A DNA stretch of 64,000 nucleotides. Origin: a bacterium (GTDB taxonomy: Bacteria > Bacillota > Bacilli > Lactobacillales > Streptococcaceae). How positions within the stretch are numbered: the first letter of the stretch is position 1; each line of letters starts with the position of its first letter. The DNA is taken from the NCBI GenBank assembly GCA_905221105.1, contig CAJNBW010000006.1, positions 68,838 through 132,837 of the forward strand, written 5' to 3'. The notes below the pieces were generated by a model. It saw only the letters and a program-made list of their open reading frames with translations. It was not told the DNA's origin and made no database searches. Shown here piece by piece: positions 47,586 through 56,929 of the stretch. The position numbers and the translations under genes are program-made.

Positions 47586-49067
47586 TTATGATTTTTTGTT
47601 TTTCAAGAATTCATCGTATTGTTTTTGCATTTCGTTCAATACTTTATCGTAGGCACCTTCAGATTTCAATTTTTCCATCAATTCTGGAATAGCTTTATCT
47701 GGGTCTACAGTACCAGTGTTGATAGCTGTATCGAATTGTTGCATTGTGTTAGAGATTGCTGAGATTTCAGATTTCACATTGTCAGTGTTAAAGATGAATC
47801 CAAGTGCTGGAGATTCTTTAGCTTCAGCCAATTGTTTCTTAGAGTCTGCGATTTGTTGGTCTGTAACGTTTTCGTTGATGTAAAGGATCCAGTTGTTACC
47901 AGTGTTCCATCCACCCATGTGAGTGTTTCCTTTGTATCCATCAAGAACGCGAACACGGTTTTCTTTACCTTCAATTTTTTCCCAGTTCTTGCCTTCTGGA
48001 CCGTAAACAAGACCGTTCAAGAGTTCTGGGTTAGTGTTCAAGAGGTTCAACACTTCCATTGATTTTTCTTTGTTCTTAGAGTTGTTTGAGATAACAAAGT
48101 TAGCAACTTGTGTTGTTTGGTTTTTCTTAATGAAGTTAGTGATTGGTTTGATTTGGATATCTTTGTTCGCAACACGTGAAAGCAAGCTGTTACCATAGTC
48201 AGCTGGTCCTACTGTTTCTTCACGAACGAACCAAGTATCTTGTTGAAGGTCAAATGAAGTATCGCTTGTTGCTACGTCTTTTGGAATGTAGCCAGCTTCA
48301 TAGAATTTGTGAAGAGTCTTCAAGTGTTCTTTGAAACGAGGTACTTCGTAACGGTTGACGATCTTAGTAGTGTCTCCTTCAAGGTCGATAACGAATGGAA
48401 GTCCATTTGGAACTGGATAGTCAAAGTTATCAGATGGGATGAAGTTCTTAGTAACCGCAAATGGCACTACATCTGGAGCTTTTTCTTTGATTTGTTTCAA
48501 GACTGGTTCAAGTGTTTCATATGAAGTGACACCTGAAATATCGATACCGTATTTAGCAAGAAGTGTTCCGTTGAAGGCGAAGTTTTGAGATGATGCAACG
48601 TTGGCTGCAACTGGAACTGCGTAAATTTTACCGTTAATGCTGTTACCTTTGATGTAAGCTGGGTCAAGTGCCTTGTAAAGATCTTTACCTTCTTTTTTGT
48701 ACAATTCTGTCAAGTCAGCGTAAGCACCTTTTTGAGCGTTTACAACATAGTTATCTGCAAAGGCGATATCATAGTTTTCACCAGATGATGTGATAACTGA
48801 CATTTTCTTACCATAGTCACCCCATCCAAGGTATTGGATATCCAATTTAGCACCAACTTTTTCACCGATGATTTTGTTAGCATTTTCTAGCAATTCATCC
48901 AAGTTATCCGGTTTGTCACCGATTTGGTACATTTTGATAACAGTCTTATCACCTGAAGCTGAGTCAGCAGCTTTTTTGTTACCTGAAAGGTTTCCACAAG
49001 CAGCGAGACCAGCAGCCAAAGCGACTACACTAGCAGATGCAAAAGCATATTTTTTCCAGTTTTTCAT
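47586..49067 (-). CDS. ngtS: N-glycan-binding lipoprotein NgtS
   Basis: A 493-residue family-1 solute-binding lipoprotein. The signal peptide ends with lipobox LAAC (cysteine 24). The C-terminal region (SPALGFIFNTDNVKSEISAI) is of the DUF3502 type found in complex-sugar binders. It follows two permease genes. The pneumococcal homologue binds N-glycan oligosaccharides released by EndoD, by published work. ATP hydrolysis is probably supplied by the shared ATPase MsmK, which is not in the window. Confidence 0.87.
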   Translation of the reverse strand: MKNWKKYAFASASVVALAAGLAACGNLSGNKKAADSASGDKTVIKMYQIGDKPDNLDELLENANKIIGEKVGAKLDIQYLGWGDYGKKMSVITSSGENYDIAFADNYVVNAQKGAYADLTELYKKEGKDLYKALDPAYIKGNSINGKIYAVPVAANVASSQNFAFNGTLLAKYGIDISGVTSYETLEPVLKQIKEKAPDVVPFAVTKNFIPSDNFDYPVPNGLPFVIDLEGDTTKIVNRYEVPRFKEHLKTLHKFYEAGYIPKDVATSDTSFDLQQDTWFVREETVGPADYGNSLLSRVANKDIQIKPITNFIKKNQTTQVANFVISNNSKNKEKSMEVLNLLNTNPELLNGLVYGPEGKNWEKIEGKENRVRVLDGYKGNTHMGGWNTGNNWILYINENVTDQQIADSKKQLAEAKESPALGFIFNTDNVKSEISAISNTMQQFDTAINTGTVDPDKAIPELMEKLKSEGAYDKVLNEMQKQYDEFLKNKKS

Positions 49068-49118
49068 GATAAAAACTCCTTTTTTTATTTTTAAACTTAT
49101 AAACAATGTAATGATTTC

Positions 49119-49162
49119 AACTTCATTCAAGAGAAGTTTGGAAATGAGAAATAGTATTTCTC
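49119..49162 (-). other. Paired hairpins between ngtP2 and ngtS
   Basis: Two inverted repeats: AACTTC/GAAGTT (49119-49138) and the 17-base palindrome GAGAAATA-G-TATTTCTC (49146-49162). No T run follows, so they look like processing or stability structures that favour the binding-protein part of the message. Confidence 0.55.
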
Positions 49163-49170
49163 AACAAGCA

Positions 49171-50094
49171 CTATTCTTTCACACCACCGATAGTCAAACC
49201 TTTTACAAAGTAGCGTTGGAAGAATGGATATAAAATCGCGATTGGAAGGGTTGCGACCACAACCATGGCCATACGACCTGTTTCTTTCGGTAGAGCAACG
49301 CCCAGTTGACCGGATAGGCCGACTGCTTTGGCGATGTAGTCCATATTTTGTTGGATTTGCATAAGCAAATATTGCAATGGATACAAGTTGTCACTCTTGA
49401 TATAAAGAAGGGCGTTGAACCAGTCATTCCAGAAACCAAGAGCTGTTAAGAGCGTGATGGTTGCGATACCTGGTAGTGACAATGGCAAACAGATCTGGAA
49501 GAAAATTCGGGCTTCACTGGCACCATCGATACGAGCAGATTCTAGAATAGCTTCTGGAATGGTCTTCTTGAAGAAGGAACGCATCAAGACAATATTGAAT
49601 GGTGAGAGAAGCATTGGAACAATCAAGGCCCAAACAGTGTCACCAAGCTGAAGTACACGAGTGACCATGATATAACCTGGTACCAAACCAGCGTTGAACA
49701 ACATACTGAGAAGTACGAAGATGGTAAAGAATCTGCGATACTTAAAGGTTGTACGTGAAATGGCGTAAGCATAAGTTGTTGTGATAAAGACATTTGTCAA
49801 TGTCCCAACTACGGTTACAAAGACTGAGATGAAGAGGGCTTGGAGGATTTTATCCTTAAACTGTGCCAAAAACTCAAAACCGTCTAAACCAAATTGTGAT
49901 GGGAAGAAGCTATACCCATTTTGAAGGATACTCTTTTCATCTGTCACCGAAATAATGATAACGAATACAAAGGGTAGGATACAAGAGAGGGCGATCAAAC
50001 CAGAAATGGTACTAAAGAAGATATCCGCTTTCTTACTGAAGGAGTGAATGCCGACATTATCAATTTTTTCTTTTTTAATTTTCTTTTCTGCCAT
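49171..50094 (-). CDS. ngtP2: N-glycan ABC transporter permease (MalG-like)
   Basis: A 307-residue permease of the carbohydrate uptake type 1 family with six helices. The EAA coupling motif is ESARIDGASEARIFFQICLP. Start ATG 50094 has GGAGG five bases upstream; the open frame to 50145 overlaps the previous gene and is not supported. It pairs with the MalF-like permease encoded just before. P1/P2 naming is assumed from order. Confidence 0.88.
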   Translation of the reverse strand: MAEKKIKKEKIDNVGIHSFSKKADIFFSTISGLIALSCILPFVFVIIISVTDEKSILQNGYSFFPSQFGLDGFEFLAQFKDKILQALFISVFVTVVGTLTNVFITTTYAYAISRTTFKYRRFFTIFVLLSMLFNAGLVPGYIMVTRVLQLGDTVWALIVPMLLSPFNIVLMRSFFKKTIPEAILESARIDGASEARIFFQICLPLSLPGIATITLLTALGFWNDWFNALLYIKSDNLYPLQYLLMQIQQNMDYIAKAVGLSGQLGVALPKETGRMAMVVVATLPIAILYPFFQRYFVKGLTIGGVKE

Positions 50095-50107
50095 ATTCTC
50101 CTCCTTT

Positions 50108-51037
50108 CTAGAACAAGGCTGAGTTTGGATCAACTCGTCTTGCAAGTAAGTTCGATAGGATAACCAAAATCAAGCCGACAACTGATTGGTAGAGACCCGC
50201 CGCTGAAGCCATCCCGATATCCGCTGTCTGAGTCAAGCCATTATAAACATATACGTCCAAGACGTTGGTTACGTTATAAAGCTGACCAGCATTGTGGGGG
50301 ATTTGGTAGAAGAGACCGAAGTCTGCACGGAAGATATTTCCGACTGCAAGGATGGTCAATACAGTTACCAATGGTGTCAACTGCGGAATGGTTACATTGC
50401 GGATTCGTTGCCATTTGCTAGCCCCGTCCACTGTCGCTGCTTCGTAGTAGGTTGGATCAATTCCCATAATCGTCGCATAGTACATCACACTGCTATATCC
50501 AAAGCCTTTCCAAATACCTAGGAAAAGTAGGAGATATGGCCAGATACCCAAGTTAGCGTAGAAATTAACTTCTTTCATCCCAATAGATTCTAGGAAATGG
50601 TTGAAGACCCCTTTATCAATGTTTAGGAAGGCATCTGTAAAGAAACTGATGATAACCCAAGACAAGAAGTAAGGGAACAACATAGAAGTTTGGAAGATTT
50701 TAACCATTCTCTTAGAACGGAGTTCACTGAGGATGATGGCAATCCCTACAGATACAATCAGACCAATAAAGATAAAGCCTAAATTGTAGAGGACAGTATT
50801 TCGTGTGATGATAAAGGCGTCTCTTGAACTAAATAAGAATCTGAAATTATCGAGTCCGACCCATTTACTATTCACGATACTATCTATAAATCCATTACTG
50901 GTCATGTGGTAGTCTTTAAAGGCAACCACGTTCCCAAATACTGGAATGTAGAAGAATAGAATCAACCAGAGTGCCCCTGGTAAAACCATCAAGAGAAAGA
51001 TCCAGTTGTCTCTCAAGGTTTTTGAAAACTTATTCAT
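50108..51037 (-). CDS. ngtP1: N-glycan ABC transporter permease (MalF-like)
   Basis: A 309-residue permease with six helices and the EAA motif YEAATVDGASKWQRIRNVTIP. It is first in the importer operon P1-P2-S and has AAGGGAGG ahead of the start. A cre box sits 55 bases upstream, so the importer should be repressed by preferred sugars. Confidence 0.88.
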   Translation of the reverse strand: MNKFSKTLRDNWIFLLMVLPGALWLILFFYIPVFGNVVAFKDYHMTSNGFIDSIVNSKWVGLDNFRFLFSSRDAFIITRNTVLYNLGFIFIGLIVSVGIAIILSELRSKRMVKIFQTSMLFPYFLSWVIISFFTDAFLNIDKGVFNHFLESIGMKEVNFYANLGIWPYLLLFLGIWKGFGYSSVMYYATIMGIDPTYYEAATVDGASKWQRIRNVTIPQLTPLVTVLTILAVGNIFRADFGLFYQIPHNAGQLYNVTNVLDVYVYNGLTQTADIGMASAAGLYQSVVGLILVILSNLLARRVDPNSALF

Positions 51038-51091
51038 AATTTCCTCCCTTTTTTATTTTGATATCCATCTAAAAATTCCTTTTTAGACTTT

Positions 51092-51105
51092 TGATAACGA
51101 TTACA
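51092..51105 (-). promoter_or_regulatory. cre box upstream of the Ngt importer operon
   Basis: TGATAACGATTACA matches the CcpA operator core (TGWNANCGNTNNCA). It lies 55 bases ahead of the ngtP1 start. Confidence 0.68.
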
Positions 51106-51153
51106 TTATTAGTATACTCCTATTTGCAGGTTAGGTTAAACTACTAATTATAG

Positions 51154-51193
51154 AAAAAACTCCACAAATTATTTTATGTGGAGTACTTTTTTA
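51154..51193 (-). terminator. Terminator of the ROK-GH20 transcript
   Basis: Minus strand ACTCCACA / TTGTGGAGT stem followed by six T. It separates the enzyme genes from the importer operon. Confidence 0.85.
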
Positions 51194-51202
51194 AGAAAGG
51201 GA

Positions 51203-51218
51203 TGTTTCACGAGAAACA
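51203..51218. other. parS-like site (15 of 16 bases)
   Basis: TGTTTCACGAGAAACA differs from the ParB consensus TGTTTCACGTGAAACA at one central position. It lies in the intergenic gap between the GH20 gene and the importer operon. parS sites cluster near the replication origin; whether this one binds ParB is untested. Confidence 0.55.
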
Positions 51219-51246
51219 CTCTGAACAAGGGACACTGTTCTTGTTT

Positions 51247-53127
51247 CTAAGTTGTATAAATGGTTGAAGCTGTCGCAATAGTATGCCACTGGTTAGCTGT
51301 TGTTGCTGCGAAGTCCTTGTCTGCGTAGAAGTCAGTAAATGGCAAGATGTCTACTTCTAGTTCTTCGATGCGGTCAAGCTGACCAGCAAGATAAGCCTCG
51401 ATACGGCTTTCTGCGCGCTTGATGCGTTGCAAGAGTCCGCCCATACGGATATCAACTGTATCCAAGCCAAAGACCTTGTTTTCTTTCATCCATTGGTGGC
51501 TAAAGAGGGCATGGAAGTCTTCAATTTGGCTTCTGAGTTCTGGTAATTCTTGTCTGGCGATTTCTTGCAGACTCTCTTTATCACCTTCTTGATAGGCTTT
51601 ACGAATACGCCGTCCCACATCGACTTTGCTACTTAAAATAGCATTCAACTGGGCCTGAGTTTCAAATAGGTAGGCATAGTTGCCAGCTTTTTCTTTAATG
51701 TTAGCAAGCGTCTCAGCAGCCTGAGCGAAGTGCGGTTTGTCCTGTTCAGGTGTCATGTGTCTGTCAAGAATCGGACAGAGAACATCCTGGTAAAAGACAT
51801 AGCGGTTAGGATTGATGCCACTGAGATTGCCTGGTAGGTCTGTCAAGAGGTTGGCTAGGTCAATCTGCATAAAGTCCTCAACTGATAGGCCTGTATTGGT
51901 CTTGAAGTGAGCAGACAAACGGTCTAGGTCATTGCGGTAGCTGAGTTCTGCCCAGATTTGCAAGCTTGGTAGGACAGAGAATTGGGCTGTTTCCCCACCA
52001 TTATCCCCCCAACCCGTTACAATGACTTCTTTGATATCATTGGCACGGCAGGCTTTATTGGCTTCTATAGCGATGAGACGACTGAAATGGTTGTTGGGTG
52101 TAAAACCAATCCACTTCCAAGCTCCACCTGCAAAGGCAAGGTCATGACTAATCTTGTGGTGGTTGCGGAAATTGCGATTGTACTTTTCTTCGCTATCTTG
52201 GTAATAATCCCAGTAAACCAAGGTCACACGGTCTTTGAGACGGTCTAGGTAGACTCGCGTTTCCTCTGGAATTTCCACGTCACGATCGTACTGGCCATCC
52301 GCTGACATGAGCTTGAAGAACATATCGCTCCACATCTGGCAGTGGAAACCATACTTGTCAGCAATATCCAGCACGCGCTCCAAGTGTTGGCACATGAGAA
52401 GACTACGGTCCACAACGCCGTTCAAGATAAGGTAGCGTCCCAAGCCAACCAAGTGGGCTTCGTCCATCCCAATATTGACCTTGCGAGTTTGTAGTTTAGA
52501 CAGAGTGGCAAACATGCCATCAATCAGGTCATAAACCTTTTCTTCGCCAATGAGGAGAATATCCTCTACATCACGGAGCTCCTGCACTTCTTTGACACCC
52601 CATTTGACGAAGGCTGACAAGTGAGCCAAGGTCTGGATACATGGCACAAAGGTCATGTCAAACTGCTGGGCATATGCTTCAATTTCCTGCAATTCCTCAG
52701 CTGAATAGGCGCCACGGAAATAGCCAAAGTAAGGTTGCCCCTCAATCTGGTAGGTGTCTTCCATGTAGAGCTCAAAGGTTGAGTAGCCCATGAGAGCCAA
52801 TACCTCAATCATCTGCTTGGCAGAGGCTACATTCAAAACTGCATTTCTGGAACAGTCTGCCATGTAGGCTAAATCTTCATAAGCTGCTTGTTCTTCAATC
52901 TCTACTTTGTCACCTTTTGCTAGAACTGTTGCCAACAAAGACAAGGCGCGATAGAGTTGGTGAGGTTTGCAGTAGGTCAGTTGATACTGTCCACTCTCAC
53001 CCTTGATAGAGATAGAGGCTTGGTCAGACTGAGCGACGGCCACTTCCACATCTGGTAAAGAGATATGCTTTGTCAGCAAGTCGATTGCCTGAGTTTGTTT
53101 GGGACTAAGTCCTGTAAATCTTACCAT
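51247..53127 (-). CDS. Family GH20 beta-N-acetylhexosaminidase (GH20C type)
   Basis: A 626-residue cytoplasmic glycosidase without signal peptide. The catalytic Asp-Glu pair is in [16 protein letters not shown]; the N-terminal part resembles the GH20b domain, then a TIM barrel ([19 protein letters not shown]). By family and gene order it matches pneumococcal GH20C, which removes beta-linked GlcNAc or GalNAc from imported glycans. It overlaps the ROK gene by seven bases. Confidence 0.88.
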   Translation of the reverse strand: MVRFTGLSPKQTQAIDLLTKHISLPDVEVAVAQSDQASISIKGESGQYQLTYCKPHQLYRALSLLATVLAKGDKVEIEEQAAYEDLAYMADCSRNAVLNVASAKQMIEVLALMGYSTFELYMEDTYQIEGQPYFGYFRGAYSAEELQEIEAYAQQFDMTFVPCIQTLAHLSAFVKWGVKEVQELRDVEDILLIGEEKVYDLIDGMFATLSKLQTRKVNIGMDEAHLVGLGRYLILNGVVDRSLLMCQHLERVLDIADKYGFHCQMWSDMFFKLMSADGQYDRDVEIPEETRVYLDRLKDRVTLVYWDYYQDSEEKYNRNFRNHHKISHDLAFAGGAWKWIGFTPNNHFSRLIAIEANKACRANDIKEVIVTGWGDNGGETAQFSVLPSLQIWAELSYRNDLDRLSAHFKTNTGLSVEDFMQIDLANLLTDLPGNLSGINPNRYVFYQDVLCPILDRHMTPEQDKPHFAQAAETLANIKEKAGNYAYLFETQAQLNAILSSKVDVGRRIRKAYQEGDKESLQEIARQELPELRSQIEDFHALFSHQWMKENKVFGLDTVDIRMGGLLQRIKRAESRIEAYLAGQLDRIEELEVDILPFTDFYADKDFAATTANQWHTIATASTIYTT

Positions 53128-54002
53128 TGGTTTTCCTCCTGTAGCCAGTTGACAAGGGCTCCGTAAAGATTAGCATCTGCGTGATAGGTGCAGGCTTGGA
53201 TGACAGGTGCGACCGTGTATTCTTCGTAGGTCTCGACAAAGTTATCAACAGCCTTCTTGACACCTTGAATAAAATCTGGATTTTGACTGATAGAACCGCC
53301 TAGGCTAATGATATCTGGATCGATGAGATACTGAATATTGAGCAAGCCTTGAGCCAGATTGCGGTTCATGCGCTCAATAGCTTCTTGGCAAAGGGCATTT
53401 CCAGCTGCAGCCTCTTGGTAAATCTTGCGACCGTCCCAGTCAGTCTGACCAGATTTTTCAATCACGTAGCGTACCATATTCCCAGTTGACGCTAGTTGCG
53501 ACCAGTTGTTGAGCTTTTCAGCAGGGGCAAGGGTGGTCATGTAGCCAAATTCTCCACCCAAGCCGTGGCGACCTCGGTGAAGGCTACCATTGATAATCAT
53601 GGCTCCGCCGATCCCAGTCCCAATCACGACACAGGCTGCATTTTCAATTTCTGGGTGAGCCAACAATTCACTAAGTCCAACACAGTTGGCGTCATTTTCA
53701 AGATGGACAGGTAGCTGATAAGAGCTAAGCGCCTCATACCAAGAAAAGCCGTGGATATAAGGGACAGCACTGAAGCCATCAATCACACCTGTCTCTTGAT
53801 TGACTGCACCTGGAACGCTCATAGCAATCCCACTGTAATCCTGGTCTGACAAGCGCTGGTCTAACCAAGCTAGTAATTCCTCCAAACTTTCTGGCGTTGG
53901 AATGCTGTCCTTATCCAATATTTTCCCATCAGGAGTCAGACTAGCAAACTTAATCCCAGTCCCTCCGATATCAATCGTTGCAATGGTCATTGTTTTTACC
54001 AT
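53121..54002 (-). CDS. ROK-family sugar kinase
   Basis: A 293-residue ROK protein with the phosphate loop [12 protein letters not shown] and the metal-region motif [10 protein letters not shown]. The usual ROK zinc cluster CxCGxxGCxE is missing, which occurs in some members. There is no DNA-binding domain, so it is a kinase, probably for N-acetylglucosamine or mannose released by the neighbouring enzymes. Start may be 54002 or 53990; neither has a normal adjacent ribosome site. A terminator-like hairpin ends right at the first ATG. Confidence 0.85.
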   Translation of the reverse strand: MVKTMTIATIDIGGTGIKFASLTPDGKILDKDSIPTPESLEELLAWLDQRLSDQDYSGIAMSVPGAVNQETGVIDGFSAVPYIHGFSWYEALSSYQLPVHLENDANCVGLSELLAHPEIENAACVVIGTGIGGAMIINGSLHRGRHGLGGEFGYMTTLAPAEKLNNWSQLASTGNMVRYVIEKSGQTDWDGRKIYQEAAAGNALCQEAIERMNRNLAQGLLNIQYLIDPDIISLGGSISQNPDFIQGVKKAVDNFVETYEEYTVAPVIQACTYHADANLYGALVNWLQEENQW

Positions 54003-54044
54003 AAAAAGGGGCGAATCAGCAGTTAGTTCTTACTTTTTCGCCCC
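54003..54044 (-). terminator. Terminator-like hairpin directly ahead of the ROK start
   Basis: Minus strand GGGGCGAA / TTCGCCCC stem with a 21-base loop and TTTTT running straight into ATG. An AGGAGG overlaps the 5' side of the stem, so the hairpin may either stop transcription or bring the ribosome site near the start codon. Confidence 0.7.
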
Positions 54045-54073
54045 TCCTTTCTTTTTATGTTTACTTTTTGAAA

Positions 54074-56719
54074 TTAGATTTCTTCTTTTTTGATCAATTC
54101 TGTACGAATCTCTTGCGGTGCAATGAGGCCTCTATGAACTGGGTATGGTCGTTCAAGTAGGTCAAGGAAGAGATGTTGACTTTCCGGTACACGCACATTT
54201 TCACTACACATATTGTAGTAACGAAGCACATAGCCTTCTTCATTTTCAGCTACCTTAAAGGCTGTTGGACAGATTTGCGGTATGCTGAGAACAGAATGGC
54301 TCAAGAGGCTACCAGTCGCAGCCACGCTTCCTTCTTGTCTAGCAATCTGAAGGCTGGTAAATGGTGTCTGCAAGGCTTTCGCGCGACGAAAAGCTGAAAA
54401 GCGTTCTTGGGCTTGGTGGCATTCAATCGTAAATTCGACTTCAAACTCACGCAAGCACTGAGCCTCTGGCGTTGGGAAGTAACCCCAGTCACCCAACTCA
54501 CCTGATGCACGCAAAATAGTCACTGCAATGGTGTCGTCTCCAAGGATTTCGTATTCATTCAATCCCTTGTTAGATACAGTCACCCCTTTTTCATCGTCAT
54601 ACAGGCTGACAAAGGCTTGTTGGTGTTGAGGATTTTCAGGATTTTCCCATGAAGCTGCTGGTTTGTTTGGTCGTGTTACCACTTCATAGATGCTTTCAGA
54701 ATCATTGCTTGGACGTGTGTTATGAGTCTTGACCAAGAGACGGATACGGTGGTCTTTAGCAGTGTTAGTAAAGCGAGTCTTAAAGCGGATTTGTGGATTA
54801 TCAACAAAGACAGTCAACTCAGTTTCAAGAGGAATGCTTGTCAATTCTTCTGACCGTCCAGCTTCACGCTTCATAAACTCGATGATGCCTTTTTGCTCTT
54901 CTTCTAGCTTTTCATCGGCACTGACAGGCACGGTCAATTCATGTTTGAGCAAAATCTTAGCATAGCGAGCTGTGTTTTCCAAGACCTCGTAGCCCTTAAG
55001 CTCTGCATAGATGGGCTCTGTTCCTTTTGGTTGGAAATAGATATACTCGTTTCCGATGTCCCCACGGTCTTCAAAGCGGATAAAGTCTTCGTAAGCTTCA
55101 TGAGTTGTCTTGTCATAGACTGTGATATTGTCATCCACACTCACCGTTACAAATGGCGTATCAATCACTCCGTTTTGGTAAATGCCTTCACGGTGTTCTT
55201 GCTCTCCTTCCAGCAATTGGAAGGTTGTCCAAGAAAGCGGCGCTAGGTGAACGGGGATGGTCACGCGCACTTGACGAGCAATACGAGCTTGGCGGAACTT
55301 GTCTTTTGGTAAATCATACTCAAAATTAGCCCCAAGGTCTTCGATTTTAGCCTCTACAGGACGACCATCCAAGTCCTCCACACGGTAGCTTGGCAAGGTA
55401 AGAGCAGCCATCTTCTTGTAACCTTCTGTTGGGTGCAATTCCTTGAAATCACAAGTCGCCACATCAATTACTGTGCTAACCGTATCGACCTTATCATGCA
55501 AGCCTGTGTTAATAACAGTAAAGAGATAGTCACTTTGAGCCTTAGCTGTAGCGATTTTACCCTTCCACTCATTGAGCAAGTTGCTCTTAACAAAGTTTCC
55601 GACTTGATTAACCTTGGCAAAACGAGTTTCCATCTCACGGTGAACTTCGTCCACACTACAGCCACAGATACTATCATGCGGCGCATTCTGCAAAAGAGTT
55701 TTCCAAGCATAGGTCAACTGGTCCTTGTGGTTATGTCCACCAGTGATAATTGTCAATGGTTCCACCACTTGTTCTAGCAGATTGCTATTTTCTTGGAAGG
55801 TTTGTTTAAGATAAATGCGTGATGAAGAAGTGTTGGCAAGTGTGTACCAACCATCTGTTTCCTGACTGGTCAACTCGCCTATCACCGTTGATAGGTGTTC
55901 AGGAAGGGCACCTTCCACAGCTTGAACATATTCATCAAAGGAACTATGAACAAAGGTTACATCTGGGAAGAGTTCATTTGCCACACGAATGGCTTCGCTC
56001 AGATTTTTCTGTACAGGTTGGTGGTCACAGCCGTTCATCATCAACCATTGGTTGGTCGAAGCGTAGTCACGCACGTCTGCCAGTTTTTGTTTCCAGAAGG
56101 TCAAGGCTTTATCTTTATCAACTGGGATTTCATTTCCATTACTGTACCAGTTGGCAAAAAGAATCCCGAGAACACGACTATCATCCGCACCCTGCCAGTA
56201 CATTTCTGAAAATTGAGAAGTAAATTGCTCATCTTCGAGAACTTGGTTGTCAAATCCAATCGGTTTCACACCACGACCAAAGGCTGCCACGTGAATGCCT
56301 GATTTTTGAAGAATTTGAGGTGCTTGTCCCATATTTCCAAAGGTATCTGGGAAGTAACCAACCTGAGTTGATTTGCCCCATTTAGCAGCTTCTTGCTGAC
56401 CGATAAGAGTATTGCGGACATTGGCTTCACTTGAAATCAAGTAGTCATCCTGCAAGATGTAAAATGGACCAATTTTAAGTTTGCCTTCGTCGATGTATCG
56501 TTGGACTTTGTCGCGATTCTCAGGGCGAATCTCCAAGTAGTCATCAAGGACAATGGTTTGACCATCCAAGTGGAAGCTCTTGAACTCAGGGTCATTTTCA
56601 AAGAGATCAAAGAGATTGTCAAATAATTCCACCAACTGCATACGGTGGCTTTCAAAAGGCAAGTACCACTCACGGTCCCAGTGACTATGTGAGATAATAT
56701 GTACGACAACATTTTCCAT
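54074..56719 (-). CDS. Family GH38 alpha-mannosidase
   Basis: An 881-residue cytoplasmic enzyme. Zinc ligands appear in ISHSHWDREW and NGCDHQP; the catalytic aspartate is in GYFPDTFGNMGQ. A C-terminal beta-rich part follows (residues ~400-880). Start ATG 56719 has GAGG upstream. The pneumococcal homologue cleaves alpha-1,3-mannose from N-glycans. Intergenic space of 210 bases separates it from the GH125 gene, in which I saw no clear promoter or terminator. Confidence 0.9.
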   Translation of the reverse strand: MENVVVHIISHSHWDREWYLPFESHRMQLVELFDNLFDLFENDPEFKSFHLDGQTIVLDDYLEIRPENRDKVQRYIDEGKLKIGPFYILQDDYLISSEANVRNTLIGQQEAAKWGKSTQVGYFPDTFGNMGQAPQILQKSGIHVAAFGRGVKPIGFDNQVLEDEQFTSQFSEMYWQGADDSRVLGILFANWYSNGNEIPVDKDKALTFWKQKLADVRDYASTNQWLMMNGCDHQPVQKNLSEAIRVANELFPDVTFVHSSFDEYVQAVEGALPEHLSTVIGELTSQETDGWYTLANTSSSRIYLKQTFQENSNLLEQVVEPLTIITGGHNHKDQLTYAWKTLLQNAPHDSICGCSVDEVHREMETRFAKVNQVGNFVKSNLLNEWKGKIATAKAQSDYLFTVINTGLHDKVDTVSTVIDVATCDFKELHPTEGYKKMAALTLPSYRVEDLDGRPVEAKIEDLGANFEYDLPKDKFRQARIARQVRVTIPVHLAPLSWTTFQLLEGEQEHREGIYQNGVIDTPFVTVSVDDNITVYDKTTHEAYEDFIRFEDRGDIGNEYIYFQPKGTEPIYAELKGYEVLENTARYAKILLKHELTVPVSADEKLEEEQKGIIEFMKREAGRSEELTSIPLETELTVFVDNPQIRFKTRFTNTAKDHRIRLLVKTHNTRPSNDSESIYEVVTRPNKPAASWENPENPQHQQAFVSLYDDEKGVTVSNKGLNEYEILGDDTIAVTILRASGELGDWGYFPTPEAQCLREFEVEFTIECHQAQERFSAFRRAKALQTPFTSLQIARQEGSVAATGSLLSHSVLSIPQICPTAFKVAENEEGYVLRYYNMCSENVRVPESQHLFLDLLERPYPVHRGLIAPQEIRTELIKKEEI

Positions 56720-56929
56720 GAAGTAAAACCTCATTCTAAATTTAAATTTTTATTGTTAACATTTTTGGATGTAAGATTTGCTCAATCAAATTCAACAAAT
56801 CACCAACAGTTTAACTCTAAATATTTTATTTATCAAGAATTTAACTACGATTTGAGATGAAATTTGAAAGAAGTAAATATTCAGTTACTTTGTCTTAGTA
56901 AACTGACTAAAAACAAGTAAAATCCTAGA

